From Paramacrobiotus richtersi (Eukaryota > Tardigrada > Eutardigrada > Parachela > Macrobiotidae), in the NCBI GenBank assembly GCA_034698045.1, contig JAQGAU010000491.1:1-27177 (forward strand): 27,177 nucleotides of DNA, in the 5' to 3' direction. Of this stretch, positions 14,914-25,301 are shown piece by piece. The notes below the pieces were generated by a model. It had not been told where the DNA came from. It did not search any database and was given only the letters and a program-made list of their open reading frames with translations. Within the stretch, counting starts at the first letter, position 1, and every line of letters starts with the position of its first letter. The position numbers were made by a program, and so were the translations under genes.

Positions 14914-15946
14914 CGCTTAATTAACTCTAGTCCGGGTAGCTATGGATAACACAGTATGGTACTGTGCGCTGTTCCGCTTGCAGGTACAGTACAATTCCGG
15001 ATTGCAATCAGACGTGCTTACCTTCAGTTTTCGCTCTCATTGACACTTCGGTTTTAAACGTCATTGTTATTCCAGATTCTGGTTACGGTGTTCAGCGGCT
15101 GCTTAGCGAAATCTAATCTCAATGATCCATCAACCAGTCTACATGGGCGCCATCTGGGAAAGTACGACTACGGCGGACCATATCGGCCGTCTTCGGGGCA
15201 GTGAGGTACGGAAAACGCTGTTACCAGATGACATTCGACTATTCACATCACATCAAAATTCCGCATCGATCTGCATAGCTCCATCGTACAAGGATCGTTT
15301 TGGTTTTAAAGCCCGAGCAGCCAGAACACACGGTCCAGATCCGGACGATTCGGGGTTGTCTGATTATCCTACCGGCCGTTACGGCAGTCCTATGATTCGT
15401 CCAGACGCTCGTATGATAGAAACGATAACTATACGCCCGAAAGGGGCTCGTACAGAAACAGGTACAACCCATACAGTCAGAACCATAACCGAGATTACGG
15501 GCGGGAATGGCAGAGCAGCACATACGATGGTTGCCCCTGTGATTAGCGCGCCCGGTGTGCCAGATGCAACGACCACAGTCGGTAAATGTTCACCCAAAGT
15601 TCTTGTTTCGCTCAGATTCGCTGTATTTTGACAAGCTGCTCCTGGTTCTCCAAATATTTCTCCAAATCAGATTCTCTAGACCGCTGTGTTATACCAACTT
15701 ACGCATTAATATTAATTGAGAATTCGTAACGGCTCGCCAATTATACTGGTAAGAAAACAAGACTGCTCCAAATAGTACGGTAGTAGCGATTTAAAAATAG
15801 GGCGTGGTTTACATGTAGGTGCGCACTAGGTTATTTACCTTGCGTGACATTCGTTCTGATAAAATTGTTTATGTTGAAACAAGTGGTACCTATTGTTACG
15901 TAGCAGCAATATGACTAGCAGTGACCGGCTAACAGAAACGTACTTA

Positions 15947-16194
15947 AGTATTTAGGGGGTGAAATTTTTGAGAAGTCTGGCGAGGCGCGGTCTGGTGCGG
16001 TTTTGAAACAACGTTTTTCTGTTGCTATTGTGAGGGGAAACGAGGCGTCAGTATTGGATACACTGCCACGTACTAAGACACTTATGAAAGATAAGAATGG
16101 TATTGGTGTTTTTGGTTTTAGTTTTAAACAGTAATGTTCCTACCGTAGTAATCTTTAGCGCCAACAATGTCATATCACCTTACCATTGAAGTTT
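15947..16194 (+). mobile_element. 5'-truncated retrotransposon insertion with target-site duplication
   Basis: AGAAACGTACTTA at 15,934-15,946 and AGAAATGTACTTA at 16,195-16,207 flank the insert. Unit C has a single CAGAAATGTACC at the matching place. Inside, codons at 15,949-16,134 read YLGGEIFEKSGEARSG, then FSVAIVRGNEASVLDTLP, ending at TAA. This matches the C-terminus of the 14-kb retrotransposon copy (FLGRKLFEKSGDPRSG). About 60 bases of 3' untranslated sequence follow, with no poly(A). It lies in intron 3 of copy B, in the same orientation as the gene. Confidence 0.7.
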
Positions 16195-16362
16195 AGAAAT
16201 GTACTTACATATTTCCATGGCTGGCACTCATTTGTACTCCATACTGATAAAATATCACATACTAGAACTGCTCTGGTCTGCTTTTTTCAGCACCCCCGGT
16301 AACTTGCGCTCCGTGTACCTGTCCGACAAAGACGCCTGCAACTCTCCCAAAGCGGAAGCATA

Positions 16363-17384
16363 GTAAGACCATAACACTTCCTTGTAATTATTCGAAATTC
16401 TTTTTGAGTCTCAATCCAAACAGTTTAGCGAAACTGTAACTGCCAATTAAGTATCCAACCAGTTTTGCAGTTTCTAGCCACACACAGTTAATGACCAGTT
16501 CCCTTCAGACACTTAGCAGTTCCATACTATAATGGCCTTAACAATTGCGCGATTTTGGCCATATTTGAATGTTGTCAGTAAATAGTATTGTTCGAATAAG
16601 TATCATGCAATTTCTTATTTCCCAACAGTTCGACCATTGTCATCGTTCACTGCATTTTCTGTGATTCTGTTTCGTGCTTCACCGGGCGATTAAAAACTCT
16701 TTTGTATGAGCACATACGGACAGGCGACAGCTACTCACCATAATGCCCAACAGAGTGTCTGAAGTTTCTTTTCATTCTTGGGCTGCTTTTGCCCACGCTG
16801 ACCAATGGTCAGTGACCATAGTCGTGGTCTGCATGAGCATTCCTGCCTGCACAAATGCCAGTCTGCGACTGTGGCGATTCAGAAATCAGCAACCTGGAAG
16901 AGGCTAGAGGCTAGGTAGTTATAGTTGTACTCGAATCAGCCAATAAATGCCGTCCCAGGATGTCCATCCCGGCAAAAATGTCTCCCTGCTAAACCGCACT
17001 GTCCCCGTTCCGCTGAGTCGGTGTCATTACAGTTTTTCTTCTGGCAGCAATAAGTCCCCGGGAACAAAAACCGTAGGTCGCAGGAAGTTTTACAAAAAAC
17101 GAAGCGCTTTCAAGCGCGGAACCGGGAAATTCAACGCACAGTCATCGGCTGCAGCCGGGCGAACACCCTGATTCCCGCTCAGTAGAACGCACCGCTGTTA
17201 TCGAGTGTGAAGATTGTCGGGTGTTAAGTGAGAAAAAATTCTTCTGACCGTATCGCCTTTGCGGTTGTCTGCTTACATGTTCAAGCTTTGCTGCCCGCTA
17301 AATTCCCGCATCAAGGTTATTGTCTGTGATTATTTCCAATCAACCTACATAAAGTCGAGTAATATTTATTGGGATTTGCCGTAG
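16363..17384. other. Rearranged intron between exons 4 and 6 of copy B
   Basis: The first 110 bases match intron 4 of A and C. At about 16,480 the sequence switches to a second copy of the 3' flank of the gene (see the direct repeat at 16,490-16,690). An open frame at 16,947-17,171 encodes a short basic peptide (GRRKFYKKRSAFKRGTGKF) without recognisable relatives; I do not support it as a gene. The second Cys-rich exon is missing. Confidence 0.45.
16490..16690 (+). repeat. Direct repeat of the copy B 3' flank, first copy
   Basis: Aligns with 18,050-18,250. Shared strings include CCAGTT(C)C/ACTTCAGACA, CATGTTGTCA/GAATGTTGTCA, and GTCATCG followed by GATTGTGTTTCGTG/GATTCTGTTTCGTG. This is gene 3'-flank sequence located inside the gene, marking a partial duplication or deletion joint. 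Confidence 0.5.
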
Positions 17385-18049
17385 CTACACCAACGCCGAC
17401 GACCACAGCTGCACCCGATACTCGATGTGGAAACGGTGGTGCCGTGCTGGCCAAGAAGGAGGGTGCAGTATCCCAGGGTATGTGCTATGCTCCTTATAGC
17501 AGTGTACACTATGAGAGATGTACTTAATACCAGGCTGAACAGCATTATCTCGCTGTTCCAACAACAAGACATCCAGTATTGGGTATTCGACTTTTTTTTC
17601 TCAGAACTTCACCCGGTAACAAAGAAACTTCATGCGCTATTTGTAATTGCAGCATTCCTGGTTCTGCCTTCAATAAGTTAACAGCCTTGTACCTTCAGGT
17701 TTTCAATGCAAAGCATAAAACGGTACAGGCTAGCATGTTCACAGACGGCTTGTAATGAAGCGATTTGTAATTTCTAGGTATCAAATGCGAAGTTATGCGG
17801 ATTGGGCAAACAATAGATTCCACCGCGGCACCTTCTGCCGCAGACGGGATGATCAGCGGCATTTTAACATATATCTGTCCCGGGGGTAGTTTTCAGGTAA
17901 TTCTGTGCATGATTTTTGTAGCAAGATAATTGCAACGCACACCATAACGCAGTGGCGCGAGCGAGTCTGACTACAAATTTGTTTCAGGTCAATATCGACC
18001 ACATATTCCCTGATGTGGTAAGACGTAAGAACCAAGTGCATGACCACCG

Positions 18050-18250
18050 ACCAGTTCACTTCAGACAGCTAACAGTATCGACATCGTAGTGGTTTTAATA
18101 AATGTGCGATATGGCGATTATTTGCATGTTGTCACTAAACATCACAGCAGTGTTTTAAATAAGAGTATCACGAAATTTCTCAATAATTTCCAAATAGTCA
18201 TCGTTTCAAGACAGTATTTTTACGATTGTGTTTCGTGTTTCAACGTGCGA
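18050..18250 (+). repeat. Direct repeat of the copy B 3' flank, second copy
   Basis: Lies directly after the last exon of copy B; partner of 16,490-16,690. Confidence 0.5.
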
Positions 18251-19119
18251 ATGTCAGTCTTGCAATTTTTAGTGCCTATACATAGTGACTGTTATGGGGA
18301 TGCAACATATTTAGAATCTCTTATAATTACAAGAGCGTGAACTCGTACAGACCGAGGCCTGCCGACCAGCTGTAACGTGTACACTTTCAGTTTATGTACT
18401 CATCGATGGCTTTGCAGACATGCAGCGAAGCTTTCATGAACATTTACTCCGCATTCTACTGCAGCGCGCAGACCACCCCCAAACAGTTCTTGATTCCGGC
18501 GCCTTTTTTTGTAGGTCTGCACTCACTCTGCTGCACATAGAGCACGGCGATACTACTGCAAAGTATTTCAAGTAACCAAGGCATAACTATAGCCGTCTTC
18601 TAACCTATAATTATCGGCATGCTTCTGCGACAGCTATGACAGTGGGCCTATTTGTATTGCAGTCTGCATCCTACTTCTTAGCACTTGGTGTTACCGGCAC
18701 TGGAGGATACTCATTTACGGTTACCTGTATTCCACAATAGTGCAATCGTTTCATGGTGCCTGTCTACCCGCGTATAGTCAGCCGCGTTCGCCCTGGTGTG
18801 TCGCCGGCAGTGTTCCTTAATTAATAGGGACACACAATCCCTGTTCTACCCTACTTCCGGTTGTCCGTACAGTGTGCTTGTGGTATGGGTGTGTGCGTCC
18901 TAGTGTTAAAGATTGTTATGTTGGTGGCTATGGCCTGTAGTATTTTGTAAACATCCGAATGGTTTTCGCCCAATGCAGACGTTTTACCGAAAACTAACCA
19001 GGGAAACAAGCGCACATCTGTCAAAGACTTTACATAGGTGGACGAGCGAAAAGATAACTAATGGATTTTCGTCATATTTCGCAATCGTTATATTCAGCTG
19101 CGCAAAAAATATGATCGAT
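18251..19119. other. Interval between units B and C
   Basis: No supported gene, repeat or element. A plus-strand open frame from 18,913 to 19,203 includes a hydrophobic patch (FSSYFAIVIFSCA) upstream of the receptor exon. It might be receptor-derived, but I cannot show this. Confidence 0.3.
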
Positions 19120-19369
19120 ACGCGCGAGGCGCAAGCCAAATCTTATCTTCCTGTAGTTTGTGCAGTCATGTTTCCTCAAAGAGTACAAAAGACGTTTCGA
19201 TAACGGTATTTTCTAATGATGGGATTCGTCCATCAAGCCCTGCAAAGAACCAGGTGGCTTGCGAAGAAAGTAACGCCGTTGGCACCAGTCACACGTGGTA
19301 CTAATCAATACTTTTTCTGGTGTTGCAAATGCAATATGTATTTCGGTTCGTTGAAAGTGCTTAGCATGT

Positions 19370-19690
19370 TACTAAGGAGACGATTTTAGCCCCCAGGGAG
19401 TTTCAGTAACTCCCGAACAGTTCCACCTTAATTTTTTTTTGAGTTCATATTTGGATTCAGTGAATTGTTTTACGTCGAATGATCGAAGGGTTTTTTGAAT
19501 TTTTAGTTCGTCACGAGGGGGCCTCCAGGGGCAAAATTCTAATAACTCCTGCACCATTTGTTCCCTTCGAGTTTCGACTTCAGATTCGTGATCAGCGACC
19601 CCGATTTACACAAAAAATCTGTCTGAAAACTTCAGAAATCAAAGAAACAGTTTTACCCCCTTGGTGGAATGTTGCCTTATCCCCCGGGCG
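19370..19690. other. Insertion-like block specific to unit C
   Basis: Between matched points (GGTTCG..TGAAA at about 883 and 19,343; receptor exon acceptors at 959 and 19,742), unit C is about 320 bases longer than unit A. The extra block has related C-rich strings (TTTTAGCCCCCAGGGAGTTT and TTTTACCCCCTTGGTGGAAT) but no clear terminal repeats. Confidence 0.35.
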
Positions 19691-19742
19691 GGTTTCTTTA
19701 ACGGTTTTACCTTGCGGTAATTACACAGTAGCTGCTTTGCAG

Positions 19743-20421
19743 ATTTTGTCGCCAATCAACCAAGAGCATGCCGCCACAGTGGGCCCGGCCACAACGCCTG
19801 CACCGTGGACAGTACGTTCACGCAGATCGCCCTCATTCCCATGGTCCTCCACTCGATCATTTACATCATCGTCTGGGACGAGGTCTCGGCCTTTTTCTAC
19901 AGCTCCTGGTCCAACAAACACCGGCGTGATCGCCGCCCTCCGGACATCTTCGGCTCCCCTTTCGTCGACGAACCTTCTGCACGGGTCCAGCTGTCCCGTG
20001 CCCTGTGCGACAACGACTCCAGCGTTCCGTCGACCGTGGGGCGTCGCTCTTCGGTCAAACGCAACGTCTGCTTCGATATCGAGCACACCAGCCGGCCGCG
20101 CTTCTTCTTCCCTGATCTCTGGCCGGAAAGGGCGGGAAAGTGGCTCAACGCAAACCGACACGCTACTGGAAACGGTACTCGTGTAGTAGCGAGCCCCTCT
20201 CGTTGTTCTCGTCGTCCTCGTCGGGCTCGATCAACCACATGCACCAGATTGCGACTGTACCGTTGCCGGATGCCGTGTATAAACGCGAGAGGATCGTCCG
20301 GAGGAGCTCAGCCTTCAGGTCCTCGTCCAATGTGTCCAGCTGTACGCCAACGAATTCCTCGGGGAGGGAGTGTGCGCAGACGGTGATAACGGCCGTCGAT
20401 GCTGTTCTTTCTGAAATTTAG
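19743..20421 (+). pseudogene. GPCR-like terminal exon (copy C), frameshifted
   Basis: Homologue of the receptor exon at 960-1652, following GCTGCTTTGCAG. It encodes ACTVDSTFTQIALIPMVLHS and IIYIIVWDEVSAFF (helix 7 with a HSIIY variant of NPxxY), then the same Ser- and Arg-rich tail. Compared with copy A it lacks one base before the Cys of ACTVD (near 19,792), one base in the CTCTGGCC(C)GG stretch near 20,125, and about 19 bases near 20,385. The reading therefore passes through three frames. It is a decayed duplicate unless the indels are assembly errors. Confidence 0.6.
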
Positions 20422-20722
20422 TTGTTGTTACTTTGCTGTGTGGTTCAGAGAGCTGTGTAATATGGAGCAACTGTCTATGCAATGTTAAACTCAGCAATTA
20501 TCGAAGTTTTGCCGATTCTCGAACAGCTTTCAAAGTTTACATACGATTGGATTTGGTGTATAAGCTGTTTACTGTTACACGAAAGATGCTTTCATACTGG
20601 CTCAAGATTATGTTGCGTGTGCCGTGGAGTTCTGTAATAGCTCAGTCGTTCCGCTCTCAGTCGCTCTGCGCGATAACTGTCCTGTGTAACATTGACGAGC
20701 CGTACTCTGTTATGTGCGTGAA

Positions 20723-20755
20723 CGCACGTGTCACTGTCGCTACAGGTCAAGGTCG
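20723..20755 (+). promoter_or_regulatory. Conserved upstream block with AGGTCAAGGTCG (unit C)
   Basis: GCACGTGTCACTGTCGCTAC followed by AGGTCAAGGTCG at 20,744-20,755, as in units A and B. Confidence 0.4.
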
Positions 20756-21107
20756 TCTAACAGTCAACTAATAGACGGAATGTAGCCGGACTATTAGTTA
20801 TAGCCGCGTTAGCAGATTGTTTATCATCGATCATGGGCAACATAAGCGGATGACAGTTATATCTGAAGTTATCCCACCGGTTCGGCTCAGCGTCGATGGA
20901 ACTCGGATAACTTAAAGAACAACGTTGCCCAATCTTTTTTTGCATTCACAATTCTGCGTGTGTGTAACGGAATTATGTAAACTACTGAATTTCTGCGTCG
21001 TAATACACCATACAAGATCATGGGAACCGCTGTTCGGAACTGAAGGAAATTGCGGCAACAGAAGTGAATTCTGCTTGGAATTATTTAGTAACTCGCTAAG
21101 TGTGACA

Positions 21108-21152
21108 TTATACCAAATTAAATATTATATTCCGATCTTCTTTGCGTCTACA
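21108..21152 (+). promoter_or_regulatory. Candidate core promoter (unit C)
   Basis: TTATACCAAATTAAAT followed by CCGATCTTCTTTGCGTCTAC, about 30 bases before the conserved ATG at 21,185. Confidence 0.4.
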
Positions 21153-22110
21153 TAGCCCGCTAATTAATGCTAGTCTGGGTAACTATGGATAACTCAGTAT
21201 GGTACTGTGCGCTGTTCCGCTTGCAGGTACAACTCCGGTCAGACGTACCGCTACAACCGTTAGTTTTCATTTTCCTTGACAGTGCGGTCTTAAACGTCAT
21301 TTTTCTTCCAGATTCTGGTTACGGTGCTCTGCGGCTTTTTCGCCCAACATAACCTCAACGATCTAGCAACAAGCCTACACGGGAGCCAACTGGGCAATTA
21401 CGACTACGGCGGAACATATCGGCCGCCTTCGGGGCATTCAGGTACGGAAAACGCAAATGGAGTGAGTTTGACCATTCTTATATCAAAATTCACATCCCTT
21501 CCTAGCTCCGTCGTATCAAAGTCGTATTAGTTTCAAAGCTCGAGCAGCCAGGACATATGGTCCAGATCCGGACGATTCCGATGTATCTGAGTATCGTGCC
21601 GACCGTTGCGGGCAGTCCTATGATTCGTCGAGACGCTCGTATGACAGAAACGATAACTACGCCGATAATTACATGCGCGAAAGGGACTCGTATAAAAGAA
21701 AAGACAACCCAGCCGGAACCAATATTACGATTACGGGCGGGAATGGCAAAGCCGTACATATGCTGATTGCACCTGTGCTGACCCCGGTGCGCCATACGCA
21801 ACGACTACAGCCGGTAAGTTGTGACCGAATGTTTCTGTTTCGCTTCTAGTATATTAAGTTTCGCGTTTCTCTTGAAATATTATTGTGCTCACTTTTAAAT
21901 CTGTTGTATCGTGTCACAAAACTCGGATCGCACGAGGTGATATTTACCTTACCTGGTTCGTTAATCGTTCTGACAAACTGTTTACCTTGAAATAAGTGGT
22001 ACTTATTATTACGAAACAGTTGCATGACTGTCAGGGATAGGTTAACAGAAATGTACCATTGCAATAGCTGTCATTCATTTGTACTACATATTGCTATGCC
22101 ACTATTGCAA

Positions 22111-22168
22111 ACTACAGTAATTCTAGTAATACTACAGTAATACTACAGTAATACTACTGTAATCCTAG
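22111..22168 (+). repeat. Minisatellite, unit TAATACTACAG
   Basis: About four to five degenerate 11-base units just upstream of exon 4 of copy C. Units A and B lack it. Confidence 0.7.
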
Positions 22169-22267
22169 TCCGATTTTTTCAGCACCCCCGGCAACCTGCG
22201 CTCCTTGTACTTGTCCGACAAAGACGACTGCACCTTGCCCCAAACGAAAACATAGTAAGCCCATGAC

Positions 22268-22381
22268 ACTACGTAATTATTACATCTTTAATGGCATAAA
22301 AGCATCACTCGAGCGACAAGAAAATGAAATGACAAGAGTCACATGAAAAACAACCAAAAGCTAGTACAACTACGTAATTAT
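22268..22381. mobile_element. Small insertion flanked by a 13-bp direct repeat
   Basis: ACTACGTAATTAT at 22,268-22,280 is repeated exactly at 22,369-22,381, enclosing 88 bases that units A and B lack at this point of intron 4. This is a target-site-duplication pattern, but the insert has no recognisable ends or coding capacity. Confidence 0.5.
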
Positions 22382-22797
22382 GTAATTATTCAAAATTTTC
22401 TTTGAGTCTGAAGTAGCTCACAATTTTTGTACCTTTTGGCAACATACAATGGTTACAGATTGCCCATGTTAGACCACCTAATAACATAGGTCGTAAAGCT
22501 CAAAATTATTGGTTCCAAACGCTGACTCTCCATGCATGTACAATGTGGGCGGTTTCCAAATGTTCACTGGCAGCGTAATACTCGCATCGCGACGCGGTTC
22601 TCCAAGGGGCGGACAGTAGCCGCCGATTTTTTTTTCTGTCGTAGGGCTTATAGGTTTCCATGTTCTGCGGTTATTACAATCAGTTCATGACATTCAACAA
22701 ATGAGTCATTGCCATTAAAGATGCCGCGAACACACTTCCTTTCTGCAATTCAGAATACTAATATTCTGACGTGTTTGCCTTAACCCACTTTTTGCAG
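22382..22797. other. Intron 4 of copy C, 3' part
   Basis: Short form of the intron that reaches 3.8 kb in unit A. No gene or element seen. Confidence 0.4.
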
Positions 22798-23232
22798 GAC
22801 ACCGGGCAACGTGCGCCCCTTGTATGTGTACAGAAACACCACCTGTCAGTTGCACTGCACGTAAGTCGAACATGTCAGAGCGATACGGTACTTTCTTATA
22901 ATAAAGCTCATTTTTAATTTAACGATTCCTTCTGTGACGCTTTCTTTTACTTTTGGACAATTTTGGAGAATTTGAGTTATTACTGGCAGAGCTCACTAGA
23001 TATAACCACAGTTCCTCGGTTAATTTTCAGACTACAGACATATTATTTTGAAACGCAGTCTGTTATAAGAGTAAGGAATGCAAGGTTTTAAGGGTTTCAC
23101 CGCTTTTCCAGCGTTTGAGAAACTCTGGTTACGGATGGACCGTCTTTGTATTGAAAATAAACTTGTCGCCCAACTGGCTCACAAAATTTTTGAAAAAAGT
23201 TGTAATTGGTGCGTGCCGAGCGCTACATATTG

Positions 23233-25301
23233 GAAGTTAAGACGACAGCTAGCAGCCGGAAGTGGGTCGGGAAGAAGTTGTTTTTTGCATCTGCTATGTG
23301 GCAGATAATCGCCCGTATAGTTTGTCTGCATGGGCAAAACAATCAGCTACTAGGCTGTGGAGTAATAATAATAATGCTTTATTGTCTTTCCGCATCGGGA
23401 CATGGTCCGGAGTGAAAAGCGTAGCTGAAGCAATTGTTCACACAGTGCGCTCTTATATCGAGACACCACGGAAGGATGTTTGGATCATGGTAAAGTTAGC
23501 TTTTTAAAACGCGTTCAACACACTGCGCAGAGATGTCCTGTTGAAAACGTTGAAGAAAAACTGCCTGCCTACTACAATTATTTCTGGTAGTCTTATCGGC
23601 ACATCTCACATCTGGTTTGCGGGACCGAAGTACTGTCATCGGCATCCGGAATTCGTCAGGGCGATCCACTGGGCCCGCTTATCTACAGTCTTGCTACGCT
23701 GCCTCTTTTCGACAACCACGAATGCGATCTTTTGCTCGGTTATTTGGACGAAATTACCATGTAGGGGGATGTAGAGAAAGTTATTGCGGCAATAAAGACC
23801 ATTGAAGAACGAGCGCTAACGACGCGTTTGGAACTTAATCTTGGAAAGTGTAAGCTCTTTGTGTTTGGGGACGGCCAGGTTGCCCGTGATCAAGCAGTTC
23901 AGAGTGTCCGTGAGGTGTGGCCGGAAATGCTCACTCCAGGGGATGAAGACATGTTCGTATTGGGTGGGCCTCTGACTTACCTTGCTGGGGAAAAATTTCT
24001 CCGTGAAAAAATCGCTCAACTGAAGGTGTTCATTAGTCGACTGAAGGTTTTACCGGTGCATTATTCATTGTACCTACTGAAGAACTGTCTTTATGTTCCT
24101 AAGATATTATACGGACTGGGCACGTGAACGTGTTTTGAACACCCAAACTTATTGTTGGAGTTGGAGGATGCACTGCGTCTGGGTCTACAAGCAATCACCA
24201 ACGTCAGTGTGATTTGTGAATGGTACCAGCTGGGATCAGTTGACTCTTCCTGTCAGACATGGAGGACTGGGGATACGCAGTACGGAAGCACCAGCTGTAC
24301 CCGCCTTTTTGGCGTCGGTGCATTCCGTACTACCGCTTGTCTCTCGGTTTTACCCGGTCTATAGTGAGCGTGAGGTCGGTAGTGTTGATCCAGTGGTAGA
24401 ACGTTGAATCCGTGCCACGTATTGCGAACCGCCAAATGCATGCCGTCGGAAATTTCAGTGGGCATGGGATGTACCAATGATTGACCAGAAGGTTTCGTGA
24501 GGAGATGGGAAAGTGATTGCTTGGGACTCGGCTTTTTCGAATACCGTTGCGGGCTCGTACTTGGACGGAAATGCAAGAAAGACTGGGTATGCTGCGCAGC
24601 TTGCTGAAAACAAGAAACGCCGCCATTATGGGTTTTGGGTCAGCTTGGCATTATTTTTTATCCGTTAGCAGTTGAGACATTAGGTACTTTTGGCTCCCCT
24701 TTTATGGAAATGATGTAGTTCCTGGGTAGAAAGATTCGCGAGTTGACTGGGGAGTCACGGTCTACAGCTCTTGTTGAGCAACGTTTCAGTTTGGCTGTTG
24801 CTAAGGGTAATGCTGCTGCAGTTTTGGGAACTCTTCCTGTTATGACTAGGACGCGTGGAGATAACGAGTTTGGTTGTTGTTTTAATGCTTAAATTTGTGG
24901 AAATTTTTGGTGATCCCAGCGCAAGCACCGCTATTTTGTCAATGGTTTTTGCCTAATAAAACAGACTACAATCAGCTACACAATTATGTGCCGGGATCCT
25001 CGCTGGCCCCTTCGTCCACTGAGCTATTCATCAGACAAAAAAAATTTTGGAAGGCAATTCTGAATGAGAAAGTTTTTCCGATTTGAGCTTGCGAAACGAC
25101 AATCGACGTCTTTTCGTCCAGAAAGCCTATCTACCGAAACAAAGCTAGAGGAATCTCAAAAATGATTAAATAAATAGAAAAAAACACTTTTCAAAGTGGT
25201 AGCATGCAGACAAACTATACGGCCGATTATCTGACACATAGTAGATGCAAAAAAGACTTCTTCCCGACCCACCTTGGGTTACTAGCTGTCGTCTGAACTT
25301 C
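23233..25301 (+). mobile_element. Retrotransposon copy bracketed by about 100-bp inverted repeats
   Basis: 23,233-23,332 and 25,203-25,301 are reverse complements at close to 90% by eye; shared strings include GTGGGTCGGGAAGAAGT and GTATAGTTTGTCTGCATG. The matching intron of unit A has none of this, so 23.1-25.3 kb is an insertion into intron 5 of copy C. The left repeat overlaps the N-terminal coding part of the reverse transcriptase. The right arm may therefore be an inverted piece of the element rather than a true terminal repeat. Confidence 0.5.
23310..24892 (+). pseudogene. Non-LTR retrotransposon polyprotein, decayed
   Basis: Reverse transcriptase and C-terminal blocks are readable across three frames: SVAEAIVHTVRSYIETP (about 23,420-23,465), NAFNTLRRDVLLKTLKKN, SGIRQGDPLGPLIYSLATLP, GYLDEITM then stop then GDVEKVIAAIKTIEERA, LELNLGKCKLFVFG, WDQLTLPVRHGGLGIRS, WAWDVPMID, VIAWDSAFSNTVAGSYLD, and finally FSLAVAKGNAAAVLGTLP, ending at TAA 24,890-24,892. 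Defects: a stop in place of Lys before NAFNT (23,505), several stops and frameshifts, YLDE where the polymerase motif normally ends in two Asp, and an internal deletion that removes the zinc-knuckle and KRPD blocks between WDVPMID and VIAWDSA. It cannot encode an active enzyme. Confidence 0.7.

Larger units (their letters stand above)
14942..18089 (+). pseudogene. Modular secreted protein, copy B (damaged)
   Basis: The exons are 14,942-14,983, 15,076-15,205, 15,279-15,581, 16,291-16,362, 17,385-17,477, 17,778-17,896 and 17,988-18,017 (read-through stop at 18,087-18,089). Exons 1, 2 and 4 and the 3' modules match copy A closely, including IDHIFP and CPGGSFQ. Defects: the last codon of exon 2 is TGA (15,202-15,204) where C has TCA. 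Exon 3 has a 1-base loss near 15,390, a 12-base loss, and a 4-base gain near 15,550, so its middle is read in another frame; it stays open and ends in the usual phase. The second Cys-rich exon is absent, but phase 1-1 symmetry would still let exon 4 join exon 6. The CGNG exon is extended with a Thr/Pro-rich start (TPTPTTTAAPDT). It is a pseudogene unless the stop is a sequencing error or another donor is used. Confidence 0.6.
20422..21184. other. Spacer between receptor exon and secreted-protein gene, unit C
   Basis: No gene. Homologous to 1653-2505 and to the flank of unit B, with a shorter middle part. Confidence 0.45.

Noticed and set aside
16947..17171. Short basic open frame in copy B
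   Set aside because: 74 codons, no homologue in units A or C, no splice or signal evidence.
19721..20244. Minus-strand open frames opposite the second receptor exon
   Set aside because: Antisense shadows of the homologous plus-strand exon, with no domain of their own.
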